Positions 1 through 7,448 of a stretch of 64,000 nucleotides of DNA are shown here, piece by piece; within the stretch, counting starts at the first letter, position 1, and each line of letters starts with the position of its first letter. The notes below the pieces were generated by a model. It was not told the origin of the DNA, ran no database searches, and was given only the letters and a program-made list of their open reading frames with translations. This stretch comes from Streptomyces sp. HUAS ZL42 (lineage in GTDB: Bacteria > Actinomycetota > Actinomycetes > Streptomycetales > Streptomycetaceae). The DNA lies in assembly GCF_040782645.1 (NCBI RefSeq), contig NZ_CP160403.1, forward strand, positions 8,095,001 to 8,159,000, given 5' to 3'. The position numbers and the translations under genes were made by a program.

Positions 1-837
1 GAAGTACACGATCAGGGTGGGGATCGCGGTGAGCAGGGCGCCCGCGGCGATCAGGTTGGGGTCGGTGAAGTACTGGCCGGAGAGGTTGTTCAGGGCCGAG
101 GTGATCGGCATGTTCTCGCCGGTGGAGATCAGCACGATGGCCCAGAAGAAGTCGTTGTAGATCCAGATGGAGAGCAGGGTCGCGAGGGCGGCCATCGCGG
201 GTTTGCACAGGGGCAGCACGATCTGCCAGTACATCCGCCACACCGAGGCGCCGTCGACGAGGGCGGCCTCGGTCAGCTCGTGCGGCAGCATCCGCATGTA
301 GTTGCTGAGCACGAAGGCGCAGAAGCCCGACTGGAACGCCACATGGATCAACACGAGCCCGAGCGCGGAGTCGTACAGCTTGCCGCTCACCGTGATGCCG
401 GGCAGGTCGATGAGCAGGTACATCCGGTACAGCGGGGTGATGATGACCTGCTGCGGCAGCAGGTTGCCGGCCGTGAAGACCAGCAGCAGGAAGATGTTGA
501 GCCGGAAGTCGAAGCGGCTGACGTAGAACGCGACCATCGACGACAGCAGCAGCGTGATCAGCACGGCCGGGACCGCGATGATCAGCGTGTTGCCGAAGTA
601 GTGCAGCATGTCCGACTGCTCGAACGCGTTCTTGAAGTTGTCGAGGCTCAGCTTGTCCGGCCAGGACACGTATCCCTTGGTGCTGGTCTCCGAGTAAGGG
701 CGCAGGGCCGCGAACACCGCCCACAGCAGCGGGGCGAGCCAGGCCAGCGCGGTGACCACCAGGAAGGTGTGCAGCAGGATCCGGGCGGGGCGGACGGGAG
801 TGCGCTGCTTGCCGAGCGCCGCGGCGTTGGTGCTCAT
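1..837 (-). CDS. Carbohydrate ABC transporter permease, MalG type (3' end cut by window edge)
   Basis: Inner-membrane permease of a binding-protein-dependent sugar importer, second permease of the pair. The 279 codons seen begin MSTNAAALGKQRTP and contain hydrophobic segments and the cytoplasmic EAA loop (EAALVDGASVWRMYWQIVLP), which contacts the ATPase. The MalG/MsmG family is about 275-300 residues, so only a short C-terminus is missing beyond base 1. The ATG overlaps the stop of the upstream permease as ATGA, indicating translational coupling. No ATPase gene is present; in Streptomyces the shared ATPase MsiK normally serves such importers (family knowledge). The substrate is inferred to be an arabino-oligosaccharide or similar, only from the neighbouring hydrolase. 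Confidence 0.93.
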   Translation of the reverse strand, partial: MSTNAAALGKQRTPVRPARILLHTFLVVTALAWLAPLLWAVFAALRPYSETSTKGYVSWPDKLSLDNFKNAFEQSDMLHYFGNTLIIAVPAVLITLLLSSMVAFYVSRFDFRLNIFLLLVFTAGNLLPQQVIITPLYRMYLLIDLPGITVSGKLYDSALGLVLIHVAFQSGFCAFVLSNYMRMLPHELTEAALVDGASVWRMYWQIVLPLCKPAMAALATLLSIWIYNDFFWAIVLISTGENMPITSALNNLSGQYFTDPNLIAAGALLTAIPTLIVYF

Positions 838-1811
838 GCGCGCCGCTCCTTCCGGAAGGTCGCGATCAGGTACGGGATGATGACCGCGAGGGAGATGACC
901 AGCAGGACGACGGCGATCGCGGAGCCGTAACCGATCCGGCTGGACTCACCGATGATGTTGTTGGTGATCAGGATCGACAGCAGCTCGGTGCCCTGGGCGC
1001 CCTTGTTGAAGACGAAGACCAGGTCGAAGGCGCGCAGCGCCTCGATGATGGTGACCACCAGGACGACCGTGTTGGTCGGGCGCAGAGTCGGGAAGATGAC
1101 GTTCTTGAACGTCTGCCACTCGTTGGCGCCGTCCAGCGAGGAGGCCTCGCGCAGGGACGGGTCGACGCCCTTCAGGCCGGCCAGGTACAGGATCATCATG
1201 TAGCCGGTGTGCCGCCAGGACGCGGCGATCAGAACCGCCCACAGGTTGAGGTGCGGGTCGCCGATCCAGTCGATGTAGTGGCCCGGCTTGTTGGCGCCGA
1301 TCAGGCTGTTGATCAGGCCGGTGTCGGGGTTGTAGACGAGCTGCCAGACGAAGCCGGTCACCGCCAGCGAGACGACGACCGGCAGGAAGAACGCGGTCTG
1401 GTAGACGCGGCTGAAGCGGATCTTCTTGTCCAGCTGGACGGCCAGGAACAGCCCGAGCGGGGTCGGGACGGCGATGAGCACCACGAACCAGATGATGTTG
1501 TGCTCGACCGCGGGCCAGAACTGCGGGTTGTCGGTGAAGAGCTGCTTGAAGTTGTCCAGGCCGACCCACTTGATGGAGCTGAAGCCGATGCCGTCCCAGG
1601 AGGTGAAGGCCAGGGCGATGGAGGCGAGGGCGGTGACCCAGACAAGGGCCACATGCAGGACCGTGGGCACGCCGGCCATGAAGCCGAGCGTGATGCGGTC
1701 ACGGCGGGTCAGCAGGCGCTTGTGGCCCTGCGGAACACGCTTCTTGGTGGATGCGGTGCCCGGAGGCGGCATGGCGGCCGCCTCCCGGGTCTTCGTGGCG
1801 TCGATGCTCAT
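834..1811 (-). CDS. Carbohydrate ABC transporter permease, MalF type
   Basis: First permease of the sugar importer, 325 residues. The start chosen is the ATG giving MSIDATKTREAAAMPPP; the frame stays open upstream of it, but that part lies inside the binding-protein gene in another frame and is not coding. About six membrane segments are visible (for example GFMAGVPTVLHVALVWVTAL and TAFFLPVVVSLAVTGFVWQL). The EAA loop reads REASSLDGANEWQTFKNVIFP. It lies 20 nt after the solute-binding protein gene and overlaps the next permease by four bases, so the three genes form one operon. Confidence 0.94.
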   Translation of the reverse strand: MSIDATKTREAAAMPPPGTASTKKRVPQGHKRLLTRRDRITLGFMAGVPTVLHVALVWVTALASIALAFTSWDGIGFSSIKWVGLDNFKQLFTDNPQFWPAVEHNIIWFVVLIAVPTPLGLFLAVQLDKKIRFSRVYQTAFFLPVVVSLAVTGFVWQLVYNPDTGLINSLIGANKPGHYIDWIGDPHLNLWAVLIAASWRHTGYMMILYLAGLKGVDPSLREASSLDGANEWQTFKNVIFPTLRPTNTVVLVVTIIEALRAFDLVFVFNKGAQGTELLSILITNNIIGESSRIGYGSAIAVVLLVISLAVIIPYLIATFRKERRA

Positions 1812-1831
1812 GATGCTGGGAGAACCCCCGA

Positions 1832-3142
1832 CTACGAGGACGCGAAGATCGTCTTCTTCTGGCGCTCGATCGAGGACAGCAGACCGTCGACTCCCTTGGG
1901 GTCGCGGACGAACTTCTGCAGCGCGGGCTGCATCACCGTGGAGGTGAAGTCCGGCCGGCTGTCGCGGTCCATGAACTGTGTGAGGCTCTTGGCACCGCTG
2001 ATCATCTCGAAAGCCTTCTTCTGCAGCGTCGAGTAGGTGGAGGTGTCGGCCTTGCTGGAGGCGGCCACCACGCTCGGGTCGGCCTTGAGGTAGATCGCCT
2101 CGGCCTCCGGAGTGCCCAGGAACTCCAGCAGTTTCACCACGCCGTCGTGGTTCTTCGGGCTCTTGCTGACCATGAAGCCGTCGGTGGGGGCCTCGACGGT
2201 GTCCTGGCCGTACGCGGAGTTGATCTCCGGGAAGGCGAAGAAGTCGAGGTCGTCCAGGTCGGCCTTGTTGGTGAACTGCTGCGCGACGAAGGAGCCGAGG
2301 AGGTACATGCCGGCCTTCTTGGACACCAGGGTCTGCGCGGCGTCCTGCCAGGTGCGGCCGAGGGAACCGTCCTGGTGGTAGGGGAGGATCTCGGCCCAGT
2401 GGTCGAAGGTGGCCTTGACCTTCGCGTCGGTCCAGGAGACCTTGCCCGCCATCAGCTCGACGTGGAAGTCGTAGCCGTTGGTACGGAAGTTGATCTGGTC
2501 GAAGGTGCCCATCGCGGGCCAGGCGTCCTTGTCGCCGAACGCGATCGGGACCAGGCCGTCCTTCTTCATCTGCTTGCACAGGGCGACGAGTTGGTCCCAG
2601 GTGGTGGGGACGGTGTAGCCGTGCTGCTGGAAGACGCTCTTGCGGTAGAAGATCGCCCAGGGGTACGTCGTGATCGGCACGAAGTAGTACTTGCCGTCCG
2701 CGCCCTTGCTCAGCTTCTTCATCGCGTCGGGGAAGTTGTCCCCGATTTTTGCCCACACGTCGTCGATGGCGGTGGTCAGGCCCTTGGCCGCGAAGAACTG
2801 CATGCGGTAGCCGGCGAACCAGTTGAACACGTCGTCCGGGGTGCCCTGCAGATAGGAGTTGATCTGCTCCTGGAAGGTGTTGTGGTCCTTGGTGTTCACG
2901 TCGACCGTGATCCCGGACTGCTTCTTGAACGCCGCGTAGATCTCGGCGAACGCCTTCTTGGGGACGGCGTCGGACGCGTTGGAGCCGAGGGTGACGGTTT
3001 TCGGGTCGGACGCAGTACCGCTGCCGCCGCACGCGGACAGCAACGGTATGCCGGCACCGAGCAGAGCGGCCCCACCGAGTCCGCGCAGCACGGCGCGGCG
3101 GCTGGTACCAGGCAGGGGCTGACCAGGGGATGAAAGGCGCAT
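1832..3142 (-). CDS. Sugar ABC transporter solute-binding lipoprotein
   Basis: Extracellular carbohydrate-binding lipoprotein of the family-1 type (436 residues), first gene of the importer operon. The N-terminus has a twin-arginine-like SRRAVLRGLGG, a hydrophobic stretch, and the lipobox LLSAC with the lipidated Cys near residue 38. The mature part has the normal length and typical motifs such as INSYLQGTPDDVFNWFAGYRM. The upstream 373-nt gap holds a good sigma-70-like promoter and palindromes and is shared with the divergent LacI gene. Ligand not predictable from sequence; the GH93-like neighbour suggests arabinan fragments. Confidence 0.93.
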   Translation of the reverse strand: MRLSSPGQPLPGTSRRAVLRGLGGAALLGAGIPLLSACGGSGTASDPKTVTLGSNASDAVPKKAFAEIYAAFKKQSGITVDVNTKDHNTFQEQINSYLQGTPDDVFNWFAGYRMQFFAAKGLTTAIDDVWAKIGDNFPDAMKKLSKGADGKYYFVPITTYPWAIFYRKSVFQQHGYTVPTTWDQLVALCKQMKKDGLVPIAFGDKDAWPAMGTFDQINFRTNGYDFHVELMAGKVSWTDAKVKATFDHWAEILPYHQDGSLGRTWQDAAQTLVSKKAGMYLLGSFVAQQFTNKADLDDLDFFAFPEINSAYGQDTVEAPTDGFMVSKSPKNHDGVVKLLEFLGTPEAEAIYLKADPSVVAASSKADTSTYSTLQKKAFEMISGAKSLTQFMDRDSRPDFTSTVMQPALQKFVRDPKGVDGLLSSIERQKKTIFASS

Positions 3143-3236
3143 TTCGGCTCCTGAGAGGCTGTCATAGCCCGGGCGTGGCGCGTTGGCTCAAAGGGGCATG
3201 ACGGGAAGCGGTCGACGATACGACCAGAAACAAACG

Positions 3237-3256
3237 CGATCGGACAGATCCGATCG
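3237..3256. promoter_or_regulatory. Inverted repeat, candidate operator in the leader of the sugar importer operon
   Basis: CGATCGGA and TCCGATCG are perfect 8-nt arms around the 4-nt spacer CAGA. It lies between the predicted -10 and the start of the binding-protein gene, where a repressor would block transcription. Binding by the adjacent LacI protein is inference. Confidence 0.45.
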
Positions 3257-3270
3257 GTCGACGCGTCGAA

Positions 3271-3299
3271 GAGTGAACTTTCCAGGGACCCGCTGTCAA
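3271..3299 (-). promoter_or_regulatory. Predicted promoter of the sugar importer operon
   Basis: On the minus strand a consensus -35 TTGACA (3299-3294) is followed after 17 nt by TCACTC (3276-3271) as a weak -10. It points toward the solute-binding protein gene. Confidence 0.5.
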
Positions 3300-3410
3300 G
3301 GCTCTGCAGAGAACGTGGCGAGCGGACCGCTCCTTTCGCAGCTGTGTGCCCTGTCGGTGGAAGAAATGCTGCGCGAGCCCTTGACGCGTGACCGTCCGGC
3401 TGTCTAGATA

Positions 3411-3439
3411 TGACCGCGCGGTCAGTGACCGCGCGGTCA
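3411..3439. promoter_or_regulatory. Tandem perfect palindromes, probable regulator operators
   Basis: TGACCGCGCGGTCA occurs twice (3411-3424 and 3426-3439) one base apart, each a perfect 14-nt palindrome with the central CG step usual in LacI-family operators. With flanking ATA/TAT the whole block is nearly palindromic too. It lies 77 nt before the LacI gene and is a strong candidate for autoregulation and control of the divergent importer. Confidence 0.6.
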
Positions 3440-3515
3440 TATAGCTGACCTCGCCTGATGCAGGCACCAGACGGCGAGGTAGCAGGCGACAGGCATACGG
3501 CCAACAGGAGCTCTC

Positions 3516-4580
3516 ATGACATCAGCGGCAGGGCGCAGCGTGGGTTCTCCCGCACCGCGCAGCGCGGACGTGGCCCGCGTGGCCGGCGTTTCGCGCAAGA
3601 CGGTGTCGCGGGTCCTCAACAATGAGCCGTATGTCTCAGACGAGGTCCGGCAACGCGTCCTCGAAGCCGCCGACGAACTCGGATACCGGCTGAACCACGC
3701 GGCCAGGGCGCTGGCCTCGGGGCGGAATCGCTCCATCGGCGTCGTCGCCCTGGGGACGGCCGGGTACGGAACCGCGATGCTCCTCGTGGGCATCGAGAAG
3801 GCTGTGCGCGACGCCGGGTACGCACTGCGTGTGGTCAATACGCCGGACGGGGACCCCGAAGGCATTGCCGGCGCGGTGATGTCCCTCCTGGAACAGGGAG
3901 TTGACGGGATCGTCGTCTCCGAGCCCGTCGTGGAAGGAGAGGTCTCCGTCCGCATCGACGTGCCGGTCTTGTTCCTGGGCGCGCCGCCGTCCTTCCCCTC
4001 CGCCCGGACCCTGACTGTGGGCGTCGGCGCCCATGCGCTGGCACGGGCGGCCACCGATCATCTGCTGGACCTGGGGCACACGACCGTTCACCACCTGGCC
4101 GGCCCCGGTCGCTGGTACGCGTCCACGGACCGTATCGACGGCTGGCGGGCGGCGTTGGCCGCACGGGGGGCACAGGAACCGCCGGTGATCCGGGGTGACT
4201 GGTCACCCGAATCCGGTTACGCGGCAGGCCGCACGCTGGCTGCGGACAGCTCGGTGACGGCGGTGTTCGTGGCGGGTGACGAGATGGCCATCGGCCTGAT
4301 CCACGCCTTGCGCGAGGCCGGCCGGCGTGTGCCGGAGGACGTCAGCGTCGTCGGCTTCGACGGCAACCCCGTCTTCGCCTACGTCACTCCTCCCCTGACC
4401 ACCGTGCGTCAGCCCTTCGACGCTGCGGCAGGAGAGGGCATCAAACTGCTCGTGCATGCCATCGAAAAGCCGGAGACCGAGCTGCCTGCGGCGAGCGAGC
4501 CACCGGTCGAACTCGTCGTCCGCGGCTCGACCGCACCCCCGCCGTCCCACCAGGGTCAGACGGTACTTCGCGCCACCTGA
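3516..4580 (+). CDS. LacI-family transcriptional regulator
   Basis: DNA-binding repressor of 354 residues, the usual length. The N-terminal helix-turn-helix is ADVARVAGVSRKTVSRVLNN (about residues 18-37), followed by the hinge helix region NHAARALASGRNRSIGVVA and a periplasmic-binding-protein-like effector domain ending SVVGFDGNPVFAYVTPPLTT. GGAG lies 5-8 nt before the ATG. It is divergent from the sugar importer and upstream of the secreted hydrolase, so it probably senses the imported sugar and represses both sides through the palindromes in the gap. The effector is unknown. Confidence 0.93.
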   Translation: MTSAAGRSVGSPAPRSADVARVAGVSRKTVSRVLNNEPYVSDEVRQRVLEAADELGYRLNHAARALASGRNRSIGVVALGTAGYGTAMLLVGIEKAVRDAGYALRVVNTPDGDPEGIAGAVMSLLEQGVDGIVVSEPVVEGEVSVRIDVPVLFLGAPPSFPSARTLTVGVGAHALARAATDHLLDLGHTTVHHLAGPGRWYASTDRIDGWRAALAARGAQEPPVIRGDWSPESGYAAGRTLAADSSVTAVFVAGDEMAIGLIHALREAGRRVPEDVSVVGFDGNPVFAYVTPPLTTVRQPFDAAAGEGIKLLVHAIEKPETELPAASEPPVELVVRGSTAPPPSHQGQTVLRAT

Positions 4581-4675
4581 TCACCTGTCCCGGCCCTAGC
4601 AGGCGTAGGCCGCACGCCCGAGCACCAACCTCCGCCGCCCGACGGCCGTCTCCGTGGCGCCTGTCGGATGCCCTC

Positions 4676-5187
4676 GTCATCGCGGCGTCAGCCGGCACGG
4701 TCATGCCGGTTGACGCCGCCCACCGACTCCGCCGTTCCCGTCCGGACCGATCCGGGATGCGGCGGGCACCAAAGCACATCCCCTTCCCTTCCTCTGAGAG
4801 CCGCACATGTTCCCTGCCCGAACAGGCGCCAGACCCGGCGCCGCTCCGCGTTCCCGTCCCCTCTCCCTCCTGTCGACGGTCTTCGCCCTGCTGGCCGTGG
4901 TGGCGACGCTGGTTCTGCCGGCCGCCGGGCGGGCGGATGCCCTGGCCCGTCCGTCGCAGACGATGTACACCCCGCCCTCGAACGCGCCCTCGCCCGGTTC
5001 GTTCTATCCGCGGGCGCTGCGTCTGGAGCACAACGGCTCGGCCAACGGCACGATTCTGTCGACGTTCGAGCAGTACACCTCCGGCACCCCGGTCTTCCCG
5101 ATCTACCGCAGCACCGACAACGGCAACTCCTGGACGAAGATCTCCGACGTCACCGACACGCAGAACGGCTGGGGCATGCGCTGGGAG
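4676..5187 (+). repeat. Promoter plus 5' coding segment duplicated (inverted) at about 53152-53665
   Basis: The leader and first ~130 codons of the sialidase-fold hydrolase match the minus strand near 53152-53665. The matches include the untranslated leader (CCCCTTCCCTTCC and GAGCCGCACATG) and further upstream (GACGCCGCCCA, TCCGCCGTT). Because non-coding leader is also shared, this is a DNA duplication rather than two independent homologues. Confidence 0.75.
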
Positions 5188-6864
5188 CCCCAGTTGTTCG
5201 AACTGCCCACCGCGATGGGCGACTTCCCCGCCGGGACCATCCTGGCCGCCGGTGACTCCGTGCCCAGTGACCGGTCGGCGTCCAAGATCGACCTCTACGC
5301 CAGCACCGACCGCGGGCAGACCTGGAGCTTCGTCACCAACATCGCCACCGGCGGCCCAGCGTTCTCCACCAACGGCTACACGCCGGTGTGGGAGCCGTTC
5401 TTCCTCATGAACGGCAACCGGCTCATCGTCTACTACTCCGACCAGCGCGACACCGCCCACGGCCAGAAGATCGTGCACCAGGTCTCCACGGACGTGCGCA
5501 CCTGGGGCCCGGTCGTGGACGACGTGGCGATGCCGAACTACGCGGACCGCCCCGGCATGCCGGTGGTCACCCAACTGCCCAACGGCAACTACGTCATGAC
5601 GCACGAGTACTGCGGCGCACCCGAGGGCGGCTGCTCCGTGTACTACCACATCTCCGCCGACCCCGAGGCGTTCGCCTCCGCCCCCGGCCAGGTGCTGCGG
5701 GCGACCGACGGCATCATCCCCAGCGGCGCGCCGTACATCACCTGGCTGCCCGCAGGTGGCCCGAACGGCACCCTCGTCGTCAGCGGCGACACCCAGGACG
5801 ACCTCTTCGTCAACACCCAGAACGGCGCTGCCGGCGCCTGGACCCATATCCGCTCCAATGTCGCCGGCGGCTACAGCCGCGGCATGCTCCCGCTGCCCGA
5901 CGGCCATAGCCTGCTGGTGCTCAGCGGCGGGCGCGCACGAAGCACCGGCGTCAACCCGGTGACCTACAGCACCATCGATCTGGGCGGCGGTGTCTCGGAC
6001 GGCGCGACCTACACCGTGGCGAACGCCAACAGCAATCTGCAGCTCGCCATCGCGGGCGGCTCCACCGCCAACGGCACCTACGCGACCCAGCAGAACGCCG
6101 ACAACGCCACCGACCAGCAGTGGCGCTTCGTGCAGCAGTCCTCCGGCTACTTCAAGATCTTCAACGTCGCCACGGGCAAGGTCCTGGGCGTGGAGAACCA
6201 GTCCACCACCGACGGCGCCAAGATCCTTCAGTGGGACGACAACGGCACCCTCGACCACGAATGGGCCGTCGCCCCGAGCCCCGCGGGCGGCTACACGATC
6301 ACCAACCGCGTCACCGGCAAGTACCTGGAGATCCCGAACGCCTCCACCGCCACCGGAACCACCGCCGGCCAGTGGAGCGGCACCGGCTGCGCCTGCCAGC
6401 GCTGGAACCTCACCCAGACCGCGCTGCCCCCGCTGGGCACCGGGCAGTACGTCCTCGTCAACAAGAACAGCGGCAAGTACCTCGACATCCCCAAGGACTC
6501 CACCTCCGCCGGTACGGCCGCCGACCAGTGGCAGAACTCGGCCTGCTTCTGCCAGCTGTTCACCTTCCAGTCCGCGGGCGGCGGAGCCTGGACCGTCAAG
6601 GGCGTCAGCAGCAACCTCAACCTCGACATCGGCAGCGGATCCACCGCCGCCGGAGCCGCCGTCGTGCAGAACACGCCCTCCACCGCCGGCTCACAGAAGT
6701 GGACCCTCACCGACGCGGGCAATGGCTACTACAAGCTCAAGAACGTCAACAGCGGCCTCGCCGTCGGTGTCGCCCAGTCCTCCACCGCCAATGGCGCATC
6801 CGTCATCCAGTGGAACGACCTGAACGTCGACGACCAGCTCTGGAAGATCGTCCGCATCAACTGA
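4807..6864 (+). CDS. Secreted sialidase-fold glycoside hydrolase (GH93-like) with C-terminal ricin-type lectin repeats
   Basis: Secreted protein of 685 residues. A signal peptide (hydrophobic LLSTVFALLAVVATLVLPAAGRA) ends around residue 46. Residues ~50-390 form a BNR/sialidase-like beta-propeller with two Asp-box motifs (STDNGNSW, STDRGQTW). Acidic residues in TPVWEPFF and MTHEYCG, and YYSDQRDTAHGQK, resemble exo-1,5-alpha-L-arabinanases of GH93, but this assignment is from memory of the family and is not certain; a sialidase-like enzyme of other specificity is possible. Residues ~395-685 hold two ricin B-like (CBM13) domains with QxW repeats (DQQWRF, SQKWTL, DQLWKI), probably for binding plant polysaccharide. 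Adjacent LacI and ABC genes suggest uptake of its products. A broken second copy lies at 53.2 kb. Confidence 0.85.
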   Translation: MFPARTGARPGAAPRSRPLSLLSTVFALLAVVATLVLPAAGRADALARPSQTMYTPPSNAPSPGSFYPRALRLEHNGSANGTILSTFEQYTSGTPVFPIYRSTDNGNSWTKISDVTDTQNGWGMRWEPQLFELPTAMGDFPAGTILAAGDSVPSDRSASKIDLYASTDRGQTWSFVTNIATGGPAFSTNGYTPVWEPFFLMNGNRLIVYYSDQRDTAHGQKIVHQVSTDVRTWGPVVDDVAMPNYADRPGMPVVTQLPNGNYVMTHEYCGAPEGGCSVYYHISADPEAFASAPGQVLRATDGIIPSGAPYITWLPAGGPNGTLVVSGDTQDDLFVNTQNGAAGAWTHIRSNVAGGYSRGMLPLPDGHSLLVLSGGRARSTGVNPVTYSTIDLGGGVSDGATYTVANANSNLQLAIAGGSTANGTYATQQNADNATDQQWRFVQQSSGYFKIFNVATGKVLGVENQSTTDGAKILQWDDNGTLDHEWAVAPSPAGGYTITNRVTGKYLEIPNASTATGTTAGQWSGTGCACQRWNLTQTALPPLGTGQYVLVNKNSGKYLDIPKDSTSAGTAADQWQNSACFCQLFTFQSAGGGAWTVKGVSSNLNLDIGSGSTAAGAAVVQNTPSTAGSQKWTLTDAGNGYYKLKNVNSGLAVGVAQSSTANGASVIQWNDLNVDDQLWKIVRIN

Positions 6865-6889
6865 GCGGCTGCGCTCTCCGCATCCGGCA

Positions 6890-7246
6890 AGGAAAGAGAA
6901 CGCACCGAAGGCCTGCTTGATCCGCACATCCCTCGACACGTTCACCCCCATGGGACCCACCTGGTCACCCCTGACGAGGTGGGTCCGCGGAAGCGCTCGA
7001 ACTGCGCTGATCGGTGGAGGGTGCGCTGCGGCAGCGCGCCCGGGTGCGAACCTCATCCGGTACGTCCCCGGGCTGCTGTCGTACGCCTCCAGCGCGCTGC
7101 GGTTGCTGCCGGGTGACGTGGTCTCCACCGGCACGCTCGCCGGAGCCGGTGAGGTTCGCGACGGTCAGCGCATCGTCGTGGACATCGGTCCGGTCGACCG
7201 GCTCGCTGAGCCGCCGCGCCGGCGACGACTGCGCAGGCGCAGATGA
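6890..7246 (+). pseudogene. Fumarylacetoacetate hydrolase-family C-terminal remnant
   Basis: The frame reads LIRTSLDTFTPMGPTWSPLT, then RYVPGLLSYASSALRLLPGD, then VVSTGTLAGAGEVRDGQRIV and VDIGPVDRLAEP. These match the signature blocks of the FAH/HpaG superfamily (DTFTPMGP, LLPGDV-TGTP-GVG, GD-V-v-I-giG-L-NPV). The N-terminal half and the metal-binding glutamates are absent, there is no good start or ribosome site, and the spacing between blocks is shortened. It is a dead fragment downstream of the hydrolase. Confidence 0.65.
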
Positions 7247-7354
7247 GCAGCAAGCCGGCCAGGGGATACCACCGCCCGCGGCGCGAACGCGCCTCGGCAA
7301 TGGCCTACCACGTCGGAGTCGGCGACCACACCTTCCTCATCGGAAAGAGACCAG

Positions 7355-7397
7355 TGCCGTGCCCTGTGTCCAGCACCGCTGGACACAGGGCACGGCA
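7355..7397. terminator. Strong stem-loop terminator, probably for the GH42 gene
   Basis: Two perfect 20-nt arms starting TGCCGTGCCC are separated by the 3-nt loop ACC. It lies 51 nt beyond the stop of the minus-strand GH42 gene and beyond the plus-strand FAH remnant. No long T run follows, as is common in Streptomyces. Confidence 0.75.
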
Positions 7398-7448
7398 AGT
7401 CGGACTGGGCTGGGCGCCGGTCGTCATGTTCAGGCGACTTCCGATTGC

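Noticed and set aside
834..3032. A 732-codon open frame on the minus strand spanning permease and binding-protein genes
   Set aside because: Only its last 325 codons (from 1811) are the permease; the earlier part is the out-of-frame reading of the binding-protein gene and has Arg/Gly/Pro-rich non-protein-like composition.
4807..6864. Naming the beta-propeller enzyme a sialidase
   Set aside because: Asp-boxes alone do not show sialidase activity; no arginine triad could be assigned, and neighbours point to plant glycans.
7355..7397. Long hairpin considered as an attC site or riboswitch
   Set aside because: It is a simple perfect stem with a 3-nt loop after a gene end and no integrase is nearby; a terminator explains it.
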